DNA of 64,000 nt from Bacillus sp. FJAT-25509 (GCF_001420605.1 NZ_LJIZ01000032.1:62001-126000); one strand, 5' to 3'. Counted from the first letter of the stretch, positions 36,737-45,267 are shown. Numbers and translations are program-made. Notes: generated by a model from the letters alone, not told the origin.

Positions 36737-36871
36737 GTTGATTGGAATGGAGGGATGCTGGACTCCTATGGGATTAGCGGGAAGGCTGAGACCCCGCAGG
36801 CTCGCCGAGGAGGCTAAAGAATCTCGCCCCATGGAAAGCGAGCATCCTGGCATCCTGCAATGGAAATCAAC
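36737..36871 (+). repeat. GC-rich 135-bp dispersed repeat with terminal inverted repeats
   Basis: The ends are imperfect inverted repeats: GTTGATTGGAATGGAGG at the left, and at the right a run ending ATGGAAATCAAC. The inside (AGCGGGAAGGCTGAGACCCC and CGCCGAGGAGGCT) is far richer in G and C than the flanks. I recall similar elements scattered through Bacillaceae genomes, but cannot verify this here. A short open frame crosses it by chance. Confidence 0.7.
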
Positions 36872-36935
36872 ATCACTCTACTCCTTTTACGAAAATTTAA
36901 TAATTAATTGACAGGTAGTTTTTCAACAGCATGAG

Positions 36936-36965
36936 AGCACTTTCATAAACGAAAGTGCTTTTCTT
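36936..36965 (+). terminator. Terminator-like hairpin T3
   Basis: A 9-bp stem (36936-36944 with 36951-36959) ending in TTTTCTT. The sequence is nearly that of T2. It lies 50 bases before the M14 peptidase gene. Confidence 0.7.
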
Positions 36966-37015
36966 AATTTTAATTACATACAATTAACTAGAAAATAACT
37001 GATGAGGTGAAAATT

Positions 37016-37948
37016 TTGTATAAAAACAATCTACCTTTATCCTTTCATCCAAGAAGATACGATTTTAATGAACTTTCGAAAGATATTAGTTTATTAGTAC
37101 AAGAATTTTCTTTTCTTCGTTTAAATACAATTGGGCGGAGCGTCTTAAATCAACCAATATATGAGATTCAAATTGGAAGTGGACATAGAAAGGTGCATTG
37201 GAATGGTTCGTTTCATGCAAATGAATGGATTACAACCTGTGTAATCATGAAAATGCTTTATTGGATCTGTAACACTTTAACCACTGAGGATTTGCCATTT
37301 CATAAAGAATTATTAGGTTTATTTAGTGAAAATACCTTGTCGATTGTCCCAATGGTAAATCCTGATGGGGTAAATTTGGTTATAAATGAAACTGTTGAAC
37401 AAAGTGATTATATGGAATTTGTTCATAAAATTAACGAAGGAAATGACGGTTTTACTGGATGGAAAGCGAATATTAGAGGTGTTGATTTAAACAATCAATT
37501 TCCTGCAAATTGGGAGTTAGAAAAAGAAAGAAAGAAACAAAAAACTTTCTCTCATAGAGACTACCCCGGAGATGCTCCATTAACTGAACCAGAAACAATT
37601 GCAATGAGTAACTTAGTAATCGAAAGGAAGTTTGATCTTATTTTGGCTTTGCATACTCAAGGTAAAGAATTTTATTGGGGTTATGACAATCTTGAACCGC
37701 CTATCTCGGAGGTTTATGCAAATTATTTTTCTAGTATCAGTCCCTATAAGGCAGTAAAAACAATTGATAGCCATGCAGGTTTTAAGGATTGGTATATACA
37801 AGATTTTCGGAAACCAGGATTTACACTTGAATTAGGTAAAGGAATCAATCCATTGCCACTCTCTATGTTTGAATCTATTTTTTCAGAGACTTTCCCAATA
37901 CTGTTAGCGTCTTTATTTAATTTAGAAAACCAATCATTCTCAAAATAA
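37016..37948 (+). CDS. yqgT: M14 family zinc peptidase, YqgT-like
   Basis: A zinc carboxypeptidase-fold enzyme of 310 residues related to gamma-D-glutamyl-meso-diaminopimelate peptidase (YqgT/ENP1), acting on peptidoglycan peptides. The zinc ligands are His and Glu in NGSFHANEWIT and His in LALHTQGKE; the catalytic Glu is in FTLELGKG. The B. subtilis relative carries N-terminal LysM domains, which are missing here, and no signal peptide is seen, so the protein may be cytosolic. I chose TTG at 37016 after GAGGTG; a GTG three codons upstream overlaps that site. Confidence 0.85.
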   Translation: MYKNNLPLSFHPRRYDFNELSKDISLLVQEFSFLRLNTIGRSVLNQPIYEIQIGSGHRKVHWNGSFHANEWITTCVIMKMLYWICNTLTTEDLPFHKELLGLFSENTLSIVPMVNPDGVNLVINETVEQSDYMEFVHKINEGNDGFTGWKANIRGVDLNNQFPANWELEKERKKQKTFSHRDYPGDAPLTEPETIAMSNLVIERKFDLILALHTQGKEFYWGYDNLEPPISEVYANYFSSISPYKAVKTIDSHAGFKDWYIQDFRKPGFTLELGKGINPLPLSMFESIFSETFPILLASLFNLENQSFSK

Positions 37949-37980
37949 AAAAGCTGACAACTTTGTCAGCTTTTTTATTT
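37947..37980. terminator. Bidirectional terminator after yqgT
   Basis: A 14-bp stem (37947-37960 with 37963-37976, inner pairs opening as the loop) with A-run and T-run at the base overlaps the yqgT stop. It is also placed to stop yqgW. Confidence 0.9.
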
Positions 37981-38033
37981 TAGTAACATGTTTTCTATAT
38001 GTAGAAAATAGACCGTTACAAAATAAATAAATA

Positions 38034-38210
38034 TTATAAGTGCGCTGGTGGATAACCGTTATGTAAAATTGTCATAATGGCAAACCAACCAAATAAAACT
38101 AATGTAGCGGCAGACCAAAAAACGGCTAAAAAGTTCTTCTTCTTTAATGATCCTAATAAAGCAGGAACACTTAGAATAGCTACTAGTATAAAAATAATAA
38201 CTGTACCCAT
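38034..38210 (-). CDS. yqgW: YqgW (DUF2759) small membrane protein
   Basis: A 58-residue protein with two hydrophobic helices (about residues 2-20 and 27-46) joined by a Lys-rich turn (GSLKKKNF), as in the DUF2759/YqgW family of unknown function. The ATG at 38210 follows AGGGGG; an upstream in-frame start adds ten polar residues and lacks a site. Its position before the metallo-hydrolase gene matches B. subtilis. Confidence 0.82.
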   Translation of the reverse strand: MGTVIIFILVAILSVPALLGSLKKKNFLAVFWSAATLVLFGWFAIMTILHNGYPPAHL

Positions 38211-38367
38211 TGTAAACCCCCTATAAATTTCGTCAAGCAACCCCTGTTTGCTATCACATCATTATTATTGTAAAACTTTTGTGAACAATTGTCTATTTGA
38301 AATTAAGTGCTGAAACAAAATTATGATATAGTATTATATAGATTAAAAAAGAAAGCAGGGTATGAAT

Positions 38368-38994
38368 ATGAATGTTTTACAATTACCATTAGGTCCATTA
38401 CAAACTAATTGTTACATCTTAAGTAATGATATGAATGAAGCGGTTATTTTTGATCCAGGCGAAGAAGCACATGTAATCTTTAATGTTATTGAAGAAAATA
38501 AATTAAAGCCATTAGCGATCCTTTTAACCCACGCTCATTTTGATCATATTGGGGCTGTTGATGATGTGCGTGATGAATATAATATACCCGTTTATATTCA
38601 TAAATATGAAGCAGATTGGTTAACAGATGGACAAAAAAATGGTTCTGAATTATTTATGAGAAATCAGTCAATTTTTGCAAGAGAAGCAGATCACTTGATT
38701 GAAAAAGAAGGCAAAATGGAAATTGGTCGTTTCTTATTTTCAATTTTTGAAACTCCAGGCCATTCACCGGGAAGTGTTTCATTTTATTGTAAAGAAATAA
38801 AGACAGTTTTTTCTGGTGATGCATTATTTGAAGGAAGCATTGGACGAACTGATTTACCAGGTGGGGATCACGACCAGTTGATCAGAAGTATAAAAGGTAA
38901 GCTTCTTTCTTTACCTGATGATGTCGTTGTATGTAGTGGTCATGGAGAAACTACAACGATTGGTGATGAGAAAAGACATAATCCATTTTTATAA
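38368..38994 (+). CDS. yqgX: Metallo-beta-lactamase-fold hydrolase YqgX
   Basis: A glyoxalase II-like hydrolase of 208 residues with a dinuclear metal site. It has THAHFDHIG (the HxHxDH motif), the His in TPGHSPGSV, the bridging Asp in SGDALFEGSIGRTD and the last His in CSGHGETTTIGDEKR. The natural substrate is uncertain; a thioester such as a bacillithiol conjugate is possible but unproven. The second of two in-frame ATGs (38368) is best spaced after GCAGGG. The methyltransferase gene follows 12 bp later. Confidence 0.9.
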   Translation: MNVLQLPLGPLQTNCYILSNDMNEAVIFDPGEEAHVIFNVIEENKLKPLAILLTHAHFDHIGAVDDVRDEYNIPVYIHKYEADWLTDGQKNGSELFMRNQSIFAREADHLIEKEGKMEIGRFLFSIFETPGHSPGSVSFYCKEIKTVFSGDALFEGSIGRTDLPGGDHDQLIRSIKGKLLSLPDDVVVCSGHGETTTIGDEKRHNPFL

Positions 38995-39006
38995 TAAGGT
39001 AATACA

Positions 39007-40137
39007 ATGAAAAACATAATTATTAATGCAATAAAAAACAGTAAAGAAGGTTTTATTACATACGAACAATTTATTTCGTTAGTGCTATATGATCTTGAAA
39101 AAGGTTATTATCAAATGGAAAATGAAAAAATTGGACGAAAAGGTGATTTCTATACTTCAAGCTCAGTTGGTTCAGTATATGGTGAAGTAATTGCAGCTTC
39201 ATTTTGTCGTTTTGTTAAGAATAAGCTAATCGAACCTTTTTTTGTTGAAGTTGGTGGTGGAAATGGCAGATTCGCATCATCCTTTCTTTCGTACTGTGAA
39301 AAAAAAGAGCCCGAAATATATCGTAATTTAACTTACTATATGATTGATGCAAGTCAATATCATCGTAAATTACAAATAGAATTATTGGCGAACCATTTGA
39401 ATTGTAAATACTTCTCAAATATATTAGAAATCGAGCAAATCAAAAATGGAATGGTATTTTCAAACGAATTGTTTGACGCTTTACCCGTTCGAGTAGTTGA
39501 ATTTAATCAAAACGAATGGCTTGAGGTAGTAATTTTAATTGATGAACTAAATAATCTGAAAGAAAATCTCGTTAAAATACAAGATGATAAAATTAGTGAT
39601 TTTCTAAGAAGAAATAATTTTGTTGGAACAAATGGGCAAAGAGTTGAAATTCCTGTTGGTATGAAAAAAGTTTATGATCTTTTACAATCGAAAATTAGTA
39701 AAGGAATCATTTTAACTGTTGATTATGGTTTCACGAGGGAAGAATGGGATGCACCCCATCGAATTAAGGGAAGTTTGCGCGGTTATTACAAGCACGAAAT
39801 GAAATCAAATATACTAGAGAATTTGGGACATATGGACATTACAACTCATATTCACTGGGATGAATTAAAAATGTTCGGATTACAGAATCATATTGAAAAT
39901 CTATACTTTTCTAGCCAAAGAGAAGCAATATTAGATTTTGGTATATTAAATTGGCTTATTCCGCATGCTCAGTCAAATCCATTTTCAAGCGAATATAAAC
40001 AAAATAGAGCAGTGCAATCTTTAATTATGCCAGGGGGAATAAGCGATTCGTTTCAATGGCTATTACAAACAAAAGGTATGTCAACAAACGATCATACTAA
40101 GTTGAATGAATTGATTTCATTAAATGAATACAAATAA
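39007..40137 (+). CDS. MidA-type SAM-dependent methyltransferase
   Basis: A 376-residue protein of the MidA/NDUFAF7 (COG1565) superfamily. It shows YDLEKGYYQMENEKIGRKGDFYTSS at the N-terminus, the SAM-binding glycine loop VEVGGGNGRFA, SNELFDALPVRVVEF, LTVDYGF and GSLRGYYKH. Eukaryotic relatives methylate an Arg of a complex I subunit; bacterial substrates are unknown. It lies 12 bp after yqgX and is probably co-transcribed. A palindromic terminator follows. Confidence 0.85.
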   Translation: MKNIIINAIKNSKEGFITYEQFISLVLYDLEKGYYQMENEKIGRKGDFYTSSSVGSVYGEVIAASFCRFVKNKLIEPFFVEVGGGNGRFASSFLSYCEKKEPEIYRNLTYYMIDASQYHRKLQIELLANHLNCKYFSNILEIEQIKNGMVFSNELFDALPVRVVEFNQNEWLEVVILIDELNNLKENLVKIQDDKISDFLRRNNFVGTNGQRVEIPVGMKKVYDLLQSKISKGIILTVDYGFTREEWDAPHRIKGSLRGYYKHEMKSNILENLGHMDITTHIHWDELKMFGLQNHIENLYFSSQREAILDFGILNWLIPHAQSNPFSSEYKQNRAVQSLIMPGGISDSFQWLLQTKGMSTNDHTKLNELISLNEYK

Positions 40138-40166
40138 AAAAACCAGTCATATGACTGGTTTTTCTA
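40138..40166. terminator. Bidirectional terminator after the methyltransferase gene
   Basis: A perfect palindrome (40138-40150 with 40151-40163) with flanking A- and T-runs lies between convergent genes. Confidence 0.88.
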
Positions 40167-40409
40167 TTATTCACTAAAGCCAGGTACTAATAAGAAAGTA
40201 CTATAATATGTAAATCCAATAAAGAACACAGTTAAGTATGCGCCAAAGATATAGATGTACATACGCTCAGAAAGCTTTAGATAGCCTAATACTACGAAAA
40301 ATGCTGTTTGACATGCGAAAATAAGTGCAGCTGCTGACATATGTCCAACAAAGAACATTACCGTAAATATTGCTGTCCAGAATCCTAGAACGCGGAACAT
40401 TCGATCCAT
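40167..40409 (-). CDS. yqgY: YqgY (DUF2626) membrane protein
   Basis: An 80-residue protein of the DUF2626/YqgY family with three hydrophobic segments (about residues 5-22, 25-42 and 50-72). It shows the conserved YLKLSERMYIYIFGAYLT and FTYYSTF. The function is unknown. The ATG at 40409 follows GGGGGG; an upstream in-frame start overlaps this site. It lies next to comG as in B. subtilis. Confidence 0.85.
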   Translation of the reverse strand: MDRMFRVLGFWTAIFTVMFFVGHMSAAALIFACQTAFFVVLGYLKLSERMYIYIFGAYLTVFFIGFTYYSTFLLVPGFSE

Positions 40410-40758
40410 CCTAAATCCCCCCATAAAAAATTTCTACCCATTCATTATTATAAAATAAGAAAGTTACAATTGTAAACAATGTATTAATACAATTCTAAAT
40501 TGATTCAATAGATATTCAAATGAACTATATCTGATATTATTTTTCTTATTTAATGATTTTCTATACATTAATTTGAAAACATACTTTTTGTTTTACAATA
40601 TATAATTGATTTTTTTGAAAGTTATTTCGTTAAATTACCTTTAGTTGGTAAATAAATTTTAGCTAAATTTAATATTTTCGTTCAGTTTTATAAATATCAT
40701 GATTTGATAGACAAGGGGAACAGAAATATAATTGCTTATATAGAAAGGGGGAATAAAA
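40410..40758. other. comG upstream region
   Basis: A very AT-rich spacer containing the yqgY start, a TTACAATTGTAA palindrome (near 40465-40476) and a ComK-type AT box (40576-40588). I see no gene in it. Confidence 0.4.
40576..40588 (+). promoter_or_regulatory. ComK AT-box candidate upstream of comGA
   Basis: AAAACATACTTTT fits the ComK half-site AAAAN5TTTT exactly. ComK boxes need a second such dyad; only imperfect candidates lie nearby (for example near 40664-40677). In this AT-rich spacer a single match could arise by chance. Confidence 0.45.
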
Positions 40759-41820
40759 ATGGTATCAGTAGAAAAAATGGTTGAAGAACTTCTAAAAAAA
40801 GCATGCTATTTTGGAGCATCGGATATACATTTGTTACCAAAAAAAGATGATGTACAAATCCTTTTTCGTGTTGATGGTGATTTGAAACTTATTCAACGAA
40901 TAAATAAGGAGAAGTCTAAGAGGATCATCATGCATTTAAAATTTTTAGGAAGTATGGATATAGGAGAAATAAGGCGGCCACAGACTGGAATTTTAGTTGT
41001 TAATATTAATGAAATTATATTATCACTTCGCTTGGCAACTTTACCAACAATTATTGATGAATCAATGGTTATTCGTATTCATCCCCAACAAAAAATCGCC
41101 CCAATTGAAAGTCTTTCCTTATTCCCATCTACAACTCGTAAGCTTTTGTCTTTATTACATCATTCACATGGGCTAATGATGTTTACAGGACCAACTGGCT
41201 GCGGGAAAACGACAACTTTATATTCATTATTACAATCAGCTAAAAAAGACATAGCAAGAAATATTATTACTTTAGAGGATCCGATTGAACGGAAATCTGA
41301 TGAATATTTTCAAGTCCAAGTTAATGAAAAAGCAGGCTTAACATATGCAACAGGATTAAAAGCTATTCTTCGATCTGATCCGGATATAGTAATGGTAGGA
41401 GAGATTAGGGATGAAGAGACTGCGAAAATTGCCGTTCGGGCAGCATTGACCGGTCATTTAGTATTAACGACAATTCATTCTAACAACACAAAAGGTGCAT
41501 TATATAGAATGTTAGAGCTTGGAATTCCAAAAGAGGAATTATTTCAGGCAATGGTTGCAATCGTTTCTCAAAGATTAGTTCCAATAAAATGCCGTTATTG
41601 TGAAGGTGAATGTAAACCAAATTGTTTTGTTAATCGAAATCACCGAAGATTAGGGGTATATGAATTGCTTTATGGTAATGCTCTAAATTCGGTTATTAAT
41701 GAATTTAGAGGGATACAAGAAGAAGTTCAATTATCTACATTAAATAGTCAACTCATTAAAGGATATGCCTTAGGTTTTATTGATAACAAACATTTGGACA
41801 GAAGTATGATCTATGGGTAA
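40759..41820 (+). CDS. comGA: Competence type IV pilus ATPase ComGA
   Basis: A cytosolic secretion ATPase of 353 residues that powers assembly of the DNA-uptake pilus. It has Walker A GPTGCGKTTT, the Asp box TLEDPIERK, Walker B region RSDPDIVMVGEIRDEETA and the His box TGHLVLTTIHSN. Near the C-terminus a Cys-rich group, CRYCEGECKPNC, is the family zinc motif. The ATG follows AAAGGGGG. It overlaps comGB by 8 bp and heads the seven-gene comG operon. Confidence 0.95.
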   Translation: MVSVEKMVEELLKKACYFGASDIHLLPKKDDVQILFRVDGDLKLIQRINKEKSKRIIMHLKFLGSMDIGEIRRPQTGILVVNINEIILSLRLATLPTIIDESMVIRIHPQQKIAPIESLSLFPSTTRKLLSLLHHSHGLMMFTGPTGCGKTTTLYSLLQSAKKDIARNIITLEDPIERKSDEYFQVQVNEKAGLTYATGLKAILRSDPDIVMVGEIRDEETAKIAVRAALTGHLVLTTIHSNNTKGALYRMLELGIPKEELFQAMVAIVSQRLVPIKCRYCEGECKPNCFVNRNHRRLGVYELLYGNALNSVINEFRGIQEEVQLSTLNSQLIKGYALGFIDNKHLDRSMIYG

Positions 41821-42856
41821 ATTTTTTAATAAAAGAAAATTAACTTATATTGAACAAGCTAAGCTATTAAAAATATTAGGAGAGCTTTTACAAAAAGGTT
41901 ATCCTCTTATTCAAGCAATTGAATTCTTAACGATTCAATTCCCAGATGACCTAAAAGAATTGATTCATAAAGCTAACATAGCTTTGGTGGAAGGAAGATC
42001 ATTTATCGATTTTGCTAAAATGCTTGGTCTTCATCAAGATGTACTCGTTTACTTGTATTATGCAGAAAAGCATGGCGATTTGTCCTTAGCGCTAAATGAA
42101 GGCAGTTTTATGCTTGCAAAAAAGATCCAACATAGAGCTTACATAAGGAAAATCATGGGGTATCCTATTTTTTTAATCGCAATATTGGTGCTAATTTTGT
42201 TTTTGTTTAGAAATATAATCATTCCTCAATATGAAATGCTATTTTCAACATTCCATTCCAATCAAAATTCTTTTATTTTCATCTATCTACAAGTTATAAA
42301 AAGATTACCTTCAATTATGTTTTCTTCTCTTTTCTTAATTGGATTGATCGTTTATGGATACTTATTTGCAATTAATAAATTAAATTCAATCGAACGGATG
42401 GATAAATTAATTCAAATTCCTTTAGTTAGTAAGTATTTAATAACAATGAATACTTATGAATTTTCAATGCAGTTAAGTATATTATTACATGCTGGATTTC
42501 CCATAGTTGATGCCCTAAAAACGATGCAGAATAATGATAGTAGGACATTTATAAAAGAAAAAGCCGTAGTATTTTACAATCAAATTTTAAACGGAATTTC
42601 TATGCAGGAAGCATTTAAAAATGAACGTGCATTTCATAAAGATATTATATTTGTGATTGAACATGGCATGAACAATAGTACTCTTAGTAAAGAACTTGCT
42701 GATTATGCTGATTATTTAAAGGATAGTATTGAAGCATACTTTCACCGATCGATAAGGATCATTCAGCCGATTATATTAATCCTTATTTCATCAAGTATTC
42801 TATCACTGTATATAGCCATCCTGTTTCCTATGTTTCAATTGATGAACAATATCTAG
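41813..42856 (+). CDS. comGB: Competence pilus membrane platform protein ComGB
   Basis: The polytopic platform protein of the GspF/PilC family, 347 residues, on which the competence pilus is assembled. Two GspF domains (about residues 15-130 and 215-335) and three membrane helices are visible, starting around residues 118, 178 and 320. The start overlaps the end of comGA, implying translational coupling. The ATG is preceded by only a weak ribosome binding site. Confidence 0.93.
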   Translation: MGKFFNKRKLTYIEQAKLLKILGELLQKGYPLIQAIEFLTIQFPDDLKELIHKANIALVEGRSFIDFAKMLGLHQDVLVYLYYAEKHGDLSLALNEGSFMLAKKIQHRAYIRKIMGYPIFLIAILVLILFLFRNIIIPQYEMLFSTFHSNQNSFIFIYLQVIKRLPSIMFSSLFLIGLIVYGYLFAINKLNSIERMDKLIQIPLVSKYLITMNTYEFSMQLSILLHAGFPIVDALKTMQNNDSRTFIKEKAVVFYNQILNGISMQEAFKNERAFHKDIIFVIEHGMNNSTLSKELADYADYLKDSIEAYFHRSIRIIQPIILILISSSILSLYIAILFPMFQLMNNI

Positions 42857-42867
42857 GAGGAGTTAGT

Positions 42868-43164
42868 TTGAATGAAAAAGGATTTACTTTAATTGAAATG
42901 TTAATTGTTTTATTTATCATTTCACTTCTTTTATTGCTAGTAATACCAAATTTAGGAAAGCAACAACAGTCGATTCAAACGAAAGGATGTTCTGCACTTC
43001 AAAAAATGGTCCAGTCAAGTGTTGAATCGTATCGATTAGAAAATGAACAATTACCTGAAAGTTTATCAGTCTTAAAAGAACAGGGCTATATAACAACATA
43101 TAAATGCAATAACAAAGTTGAGTTATCGTATGACAAAGCAACTGGATCCGTATCTATACCTTAA
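42868..43164 (+). CDS. comGC: Major competence pseudopilin ComGC
   Basis: The major pseudopilin of the DNA-uptake pilus, 98 residues. A short leader NEKG is followed by the prepilin peptidase site G/FTLIE and a hydrophobic helix (to about residue 26). Two cysteines (KGCSAL and YKCNNK) could form the intramolecular disulfide known for ComGC. Translation starts at TTG after AGGAGGAG. The next pseudopilin gene begins inside its 3' end. Confidence 0.95.
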   Translation: MNEKGFTLIEMLIVLFIISLLLLLVIPNLGKQQQSIQTKGCSALQKMVQSSVESYRLENEQLPESLSVLKEQGYITTYKCNNKVELSYDKATGSVSIP

Positions 43165-43603
43165 AAAAAAGTTGGGTAATTCGTTTGGTTTTACATTTGT
43201 TGAAATGTTATTAGTCCTTTCAATTATGATATTGTTATTAATTTTACCAATCAATCAAGTTAGGAAGATTGAAGATGAACAAAAGTTAACATTATTTATT
43301 CAAATGCTTCAAAATGATATTTTTCTTGCACAAAGAAACGCTATAATAAAACAAATTCCTACTAGGATCATCTTTTATCAAGATAAATATGAAATGGAAG
43401 ATAATTTACTAAATCCCCCTGTAGTTATTCGAAATTTTGACAAATCAATTAGCATAACTTACCTTACTTTAAAACCTCCGTTAAGATTTAACTCCGATGG
43501 TAATATCTCAAGCTCTGGAACAATTTCAATTAAATATAAAAAAGCTGAATATATTATTACTTTTTATTTAGGAAGTGGTCGATTTAAATATGATCGGAAA
43601 TGA
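43130..43603 (+). CDS. comGD: Minor competence pseudopilin ComGD
   Basis: A minor pseudopilin of 157 residues with a long leader of about 20 residues ending SFG, then the cleavage context G/FTFVEMLLVLS and a hydrophobic helix. The ATG at 43130 lies inside comGC (35-bp overlap) with no strong ribosome binding site, so coupling is likely. A TTG four codons upstream is an alternative. Confidence 0.88.
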   Translation: MTKQLDPYLYLKKKLGNSFGFTFVEMLLVLSIMILLLILPINQVRKIEDEQKLTLFIQMLQNDIFLAQRNAIIKQIPTRIIFYQDKYEMEDNLLNPPVVIRNFDKSISITYLTLKPPLRFNSDGNISSSGTISIKYKKAEYIITFYLGSGRFKYDRK

Positions 43604-43919
43604 AAAAGGGTTTACATTTATCGAGGCAGTTATTTCTTTAAACTTATTAATTATTTTTTGTATTATGATTGTTCCTTCCATGTCATTATTTTTACAAAAA
43701 AAAGATAAGTTAACGATTAACAATATGGCAGATGACCTATTAACAGATATGGTTCATCTTTATTTTATTAACAGAGAAGATTTTAAAGAGGGTTTCCATA
43801 CAAAGAATGGAAGAGAGTTTTTAGTAAAAATAAACTCTAGAAATAATTTAAATTCGATTTGTATTCTTTGGACTGATCGAAATAAGGAAAGTGAAATATG
43901 TGAAGAATTTACTGAATGA
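43590..43919 (+). CDS. comGE: Minor competence pseudopilin ComGE
   Basis: A minor pseudopilin of 109 residues: leader MIGNEKG, processing site G/FTFIEAV, a hydrophobic segment and a short soluble domain. It overlaps comGD by 14 bp. I chose the ATG at 43590; an upstream GTG at 43575 would extend it by five residues. AGGAAGTGG lies about 14 bases upstream, a somewhat long spacing. Confidence 0.85.
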   Translation: MIGNEKGFTFIEAVISLNLLIIFCIMIVPSMSLFLQKKDKLTINNMADDLLTDMVHLYFINREDFKEGFHTKNGREFLVKINSRNNLNSICILWTDRNKESEICEEFTE

Positions 43920-44334
43920 AAGAGGATTTACTTTACTTGAAACACTTTTTTCACTTGTTTTATTTTTAATGATTATTTCGATTTCAACTTCAAGTTTAAA
44001 AAGCTTTGTTAAACGTAATTACAGTTATGAATCCGTAAATAGGTTAGAATTAGATAATTTTATAAAAGAAGTTCAAAAAGAGGCAAACAAGAGTATAAGT
44101 TTTACAGTTCATCCTGACCTTCTTCTCTTTGAAGAGTTTAATCAAGCTACGATTAGTTATCGTAAATACGCAACGATTATTAGACGACAAAGGCTTGGAT
44201 TAGGACATGAAATTGTACTTCAAAATATAAAGGATATAAAGTTTGTACAAATAAGTGAAAGGCAAATCCTAGTAAAAGTAATCGATTTAAATGGTGGGAC
44301 TTATGAAAAAACTATTCGGATATTTATCAATTAA
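43900..44334 (+). CDS. comGF: Minor competence pseudopilin ComGF
   Basis: A minor pseudopilin of 144 residues with leader KNLLNERG and processing site G/FTLLETL, then a hydrophobic helix. The C-terminal ComGF domain contains NFIKEVQKEANKS and a Gly-Thr-Tyr-Glu end. The start GTG at 43900 is nine bases after AAGGAAA; another GTG three codons upstream lies too close to that site. It overlaps comGE by 20 bp. Confidence 0.85.
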   Translation: MKNLLNERGFTLLETLFSLVLFLMIISISTSSLKSFVKRNYSYESVNRLELDNFIKEVQKEANKSISFTVHPDLLLFEEFNQATISYRKYATIIRRQRLGLGHEIVLQNIKDIKFVQISERQILVKVIDLNGGTYEKTIRIFIN

Positions 44335-44707
44335 ATTTAAAATACTTGGTGAAAATGGAGTGTATATACCTTACACGATCTTTATGATAAATATTTTACT
44401 AATTTTTTTTCTAATACAGATTGATATGTTTCATTCGTTAAATACCTTTTATTCTTATACGAGAAATCAAAACGAACTAGACCGTATACATTCACAAGCA
44501 ATTTACGATTTAAGGCATGGTAATTTATCACTTCAAGGAAATACAATAAAGTATTATAATAATACAAAAATTATATTGAATACTTCTTTAATAACAAATG
44601 ATGAATATCATGTAACTTTAACTAGTAGTAATTCAAAAATAAAAAAATATGTAGTTCAATTTAAATATAAAAAAAGTACAAACCAAGTATTTGATTGGAT
44701 CGATTAA
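44303..44707 (+). CDS. comGG: Competence protein ComGG
   Basis: The last comG protein, 134 residues with one hydrophobic helix (about 25-45) and a hydrophilic C-terminal domain. The usual prepilin FTLIE motif is absent. GENG/VYIPYTIF resembles the divergent ComGG processing site, whose Glu at position 5 is also missing in B. subtilis. The ATG follows GGTGGG and overlaps comGF by 32 bp. The call rests on position, size and topology. Confidence 0.82.
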   Translation: MKKLFGYLSIKFKILGENGVYIPYTIFMINILLIFFLIQIDMFHSLNTFYSYTRNQNELDRIHSQAIYDLRHGNLSLQGNTIKYYNNTKIILNTSLITNDEYHVTLTSSNSKIKKYVVQFKYKKSTNQVFDWID

Positions 44708-44720
44708 GTTGGAGGATGAA

Positions 44721-45245
44721 ATGGAATCAATTTATTTAGTAGGATTTATGGGGTGTGGTAAAACAACTGTTGGAAAGGAATTAGCTAAAAAAGTAAACAA
44801 AAAATTTATTGATTTAGATGAGGAAATTGTTTCTCAAACAGGCAAAAGCATACCAAAATTGTTTAATGAGTTTGGTGAAAGCGGATTTCGTGAGATAGAA
44901 ACGCAAATATTAAAAAATTTACCATCAAAAAAAATGATCACTTCAACAGGAGGTGGAATTATTCTTCGTGATGAAAACATTGGGTATATGAAAGAAACTG
45001 GCAAAATAATTTATCTTGAAACACCAATTGAAATAATATACGAAAGAATACATTTGGATTCTAACCGACCAAACGCTGTAAATCGATCGGTAGAAGAATT
45101 GACTGAACTATTTCAAAGGAGAGAATCACAATATAAAAAAGCAGATTATGTGATTTCAACGAATAATTTAACGCCAATTGAAATTGCGTTGGAAATCATT
45201 GACTGTTTAAATTATTCAAAAGGAGGAGATAGTAAAGATAAGTGA
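44721..45245 (+). CDS. aroK: Shikimate kinase
   Basis: Phosphorylates shikimate at position 3 with ATP in aromatic amino-acid synthesis. The 174-residue protein has Walker A GFMGCGKTTVG, the shikimate-binding Asp in DLDEEIV, Arg in ESGFREIE, the Gly triplet STGGGII and the lid Arg in SNRPNAVN. The ATG at 44721 follows TTGGAGGATG. It begins 13 bp after comGG on the same strand, so readthrough from comG is possible. Confidence 0.95.
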   Translation: MESIYLVGFMGCGKTTVGKELAKKVNKKFIDLDEEIVSQTGKSIPKLFNEFGESGFREIETQILKNLPSKKMITSTGGGIILRDENIGYMKETGKIIYLETPIEIIYERIHLDSNRPNAVNRSVEELTELFQRRESQYKKADYVISTNNLTPIEIALEIIDCLNYSKGGDSKDK

Positions 45246-45267
45246 TAAGAAAGTAAGGTGATTTCTT

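Noticed and set aside
36699-36911. A 70-codon open frame across the GC-rich repeat
   Set aside because: It is a chance frame through a non-coding repeat with no ribosome binding site and no protein-like pattern.
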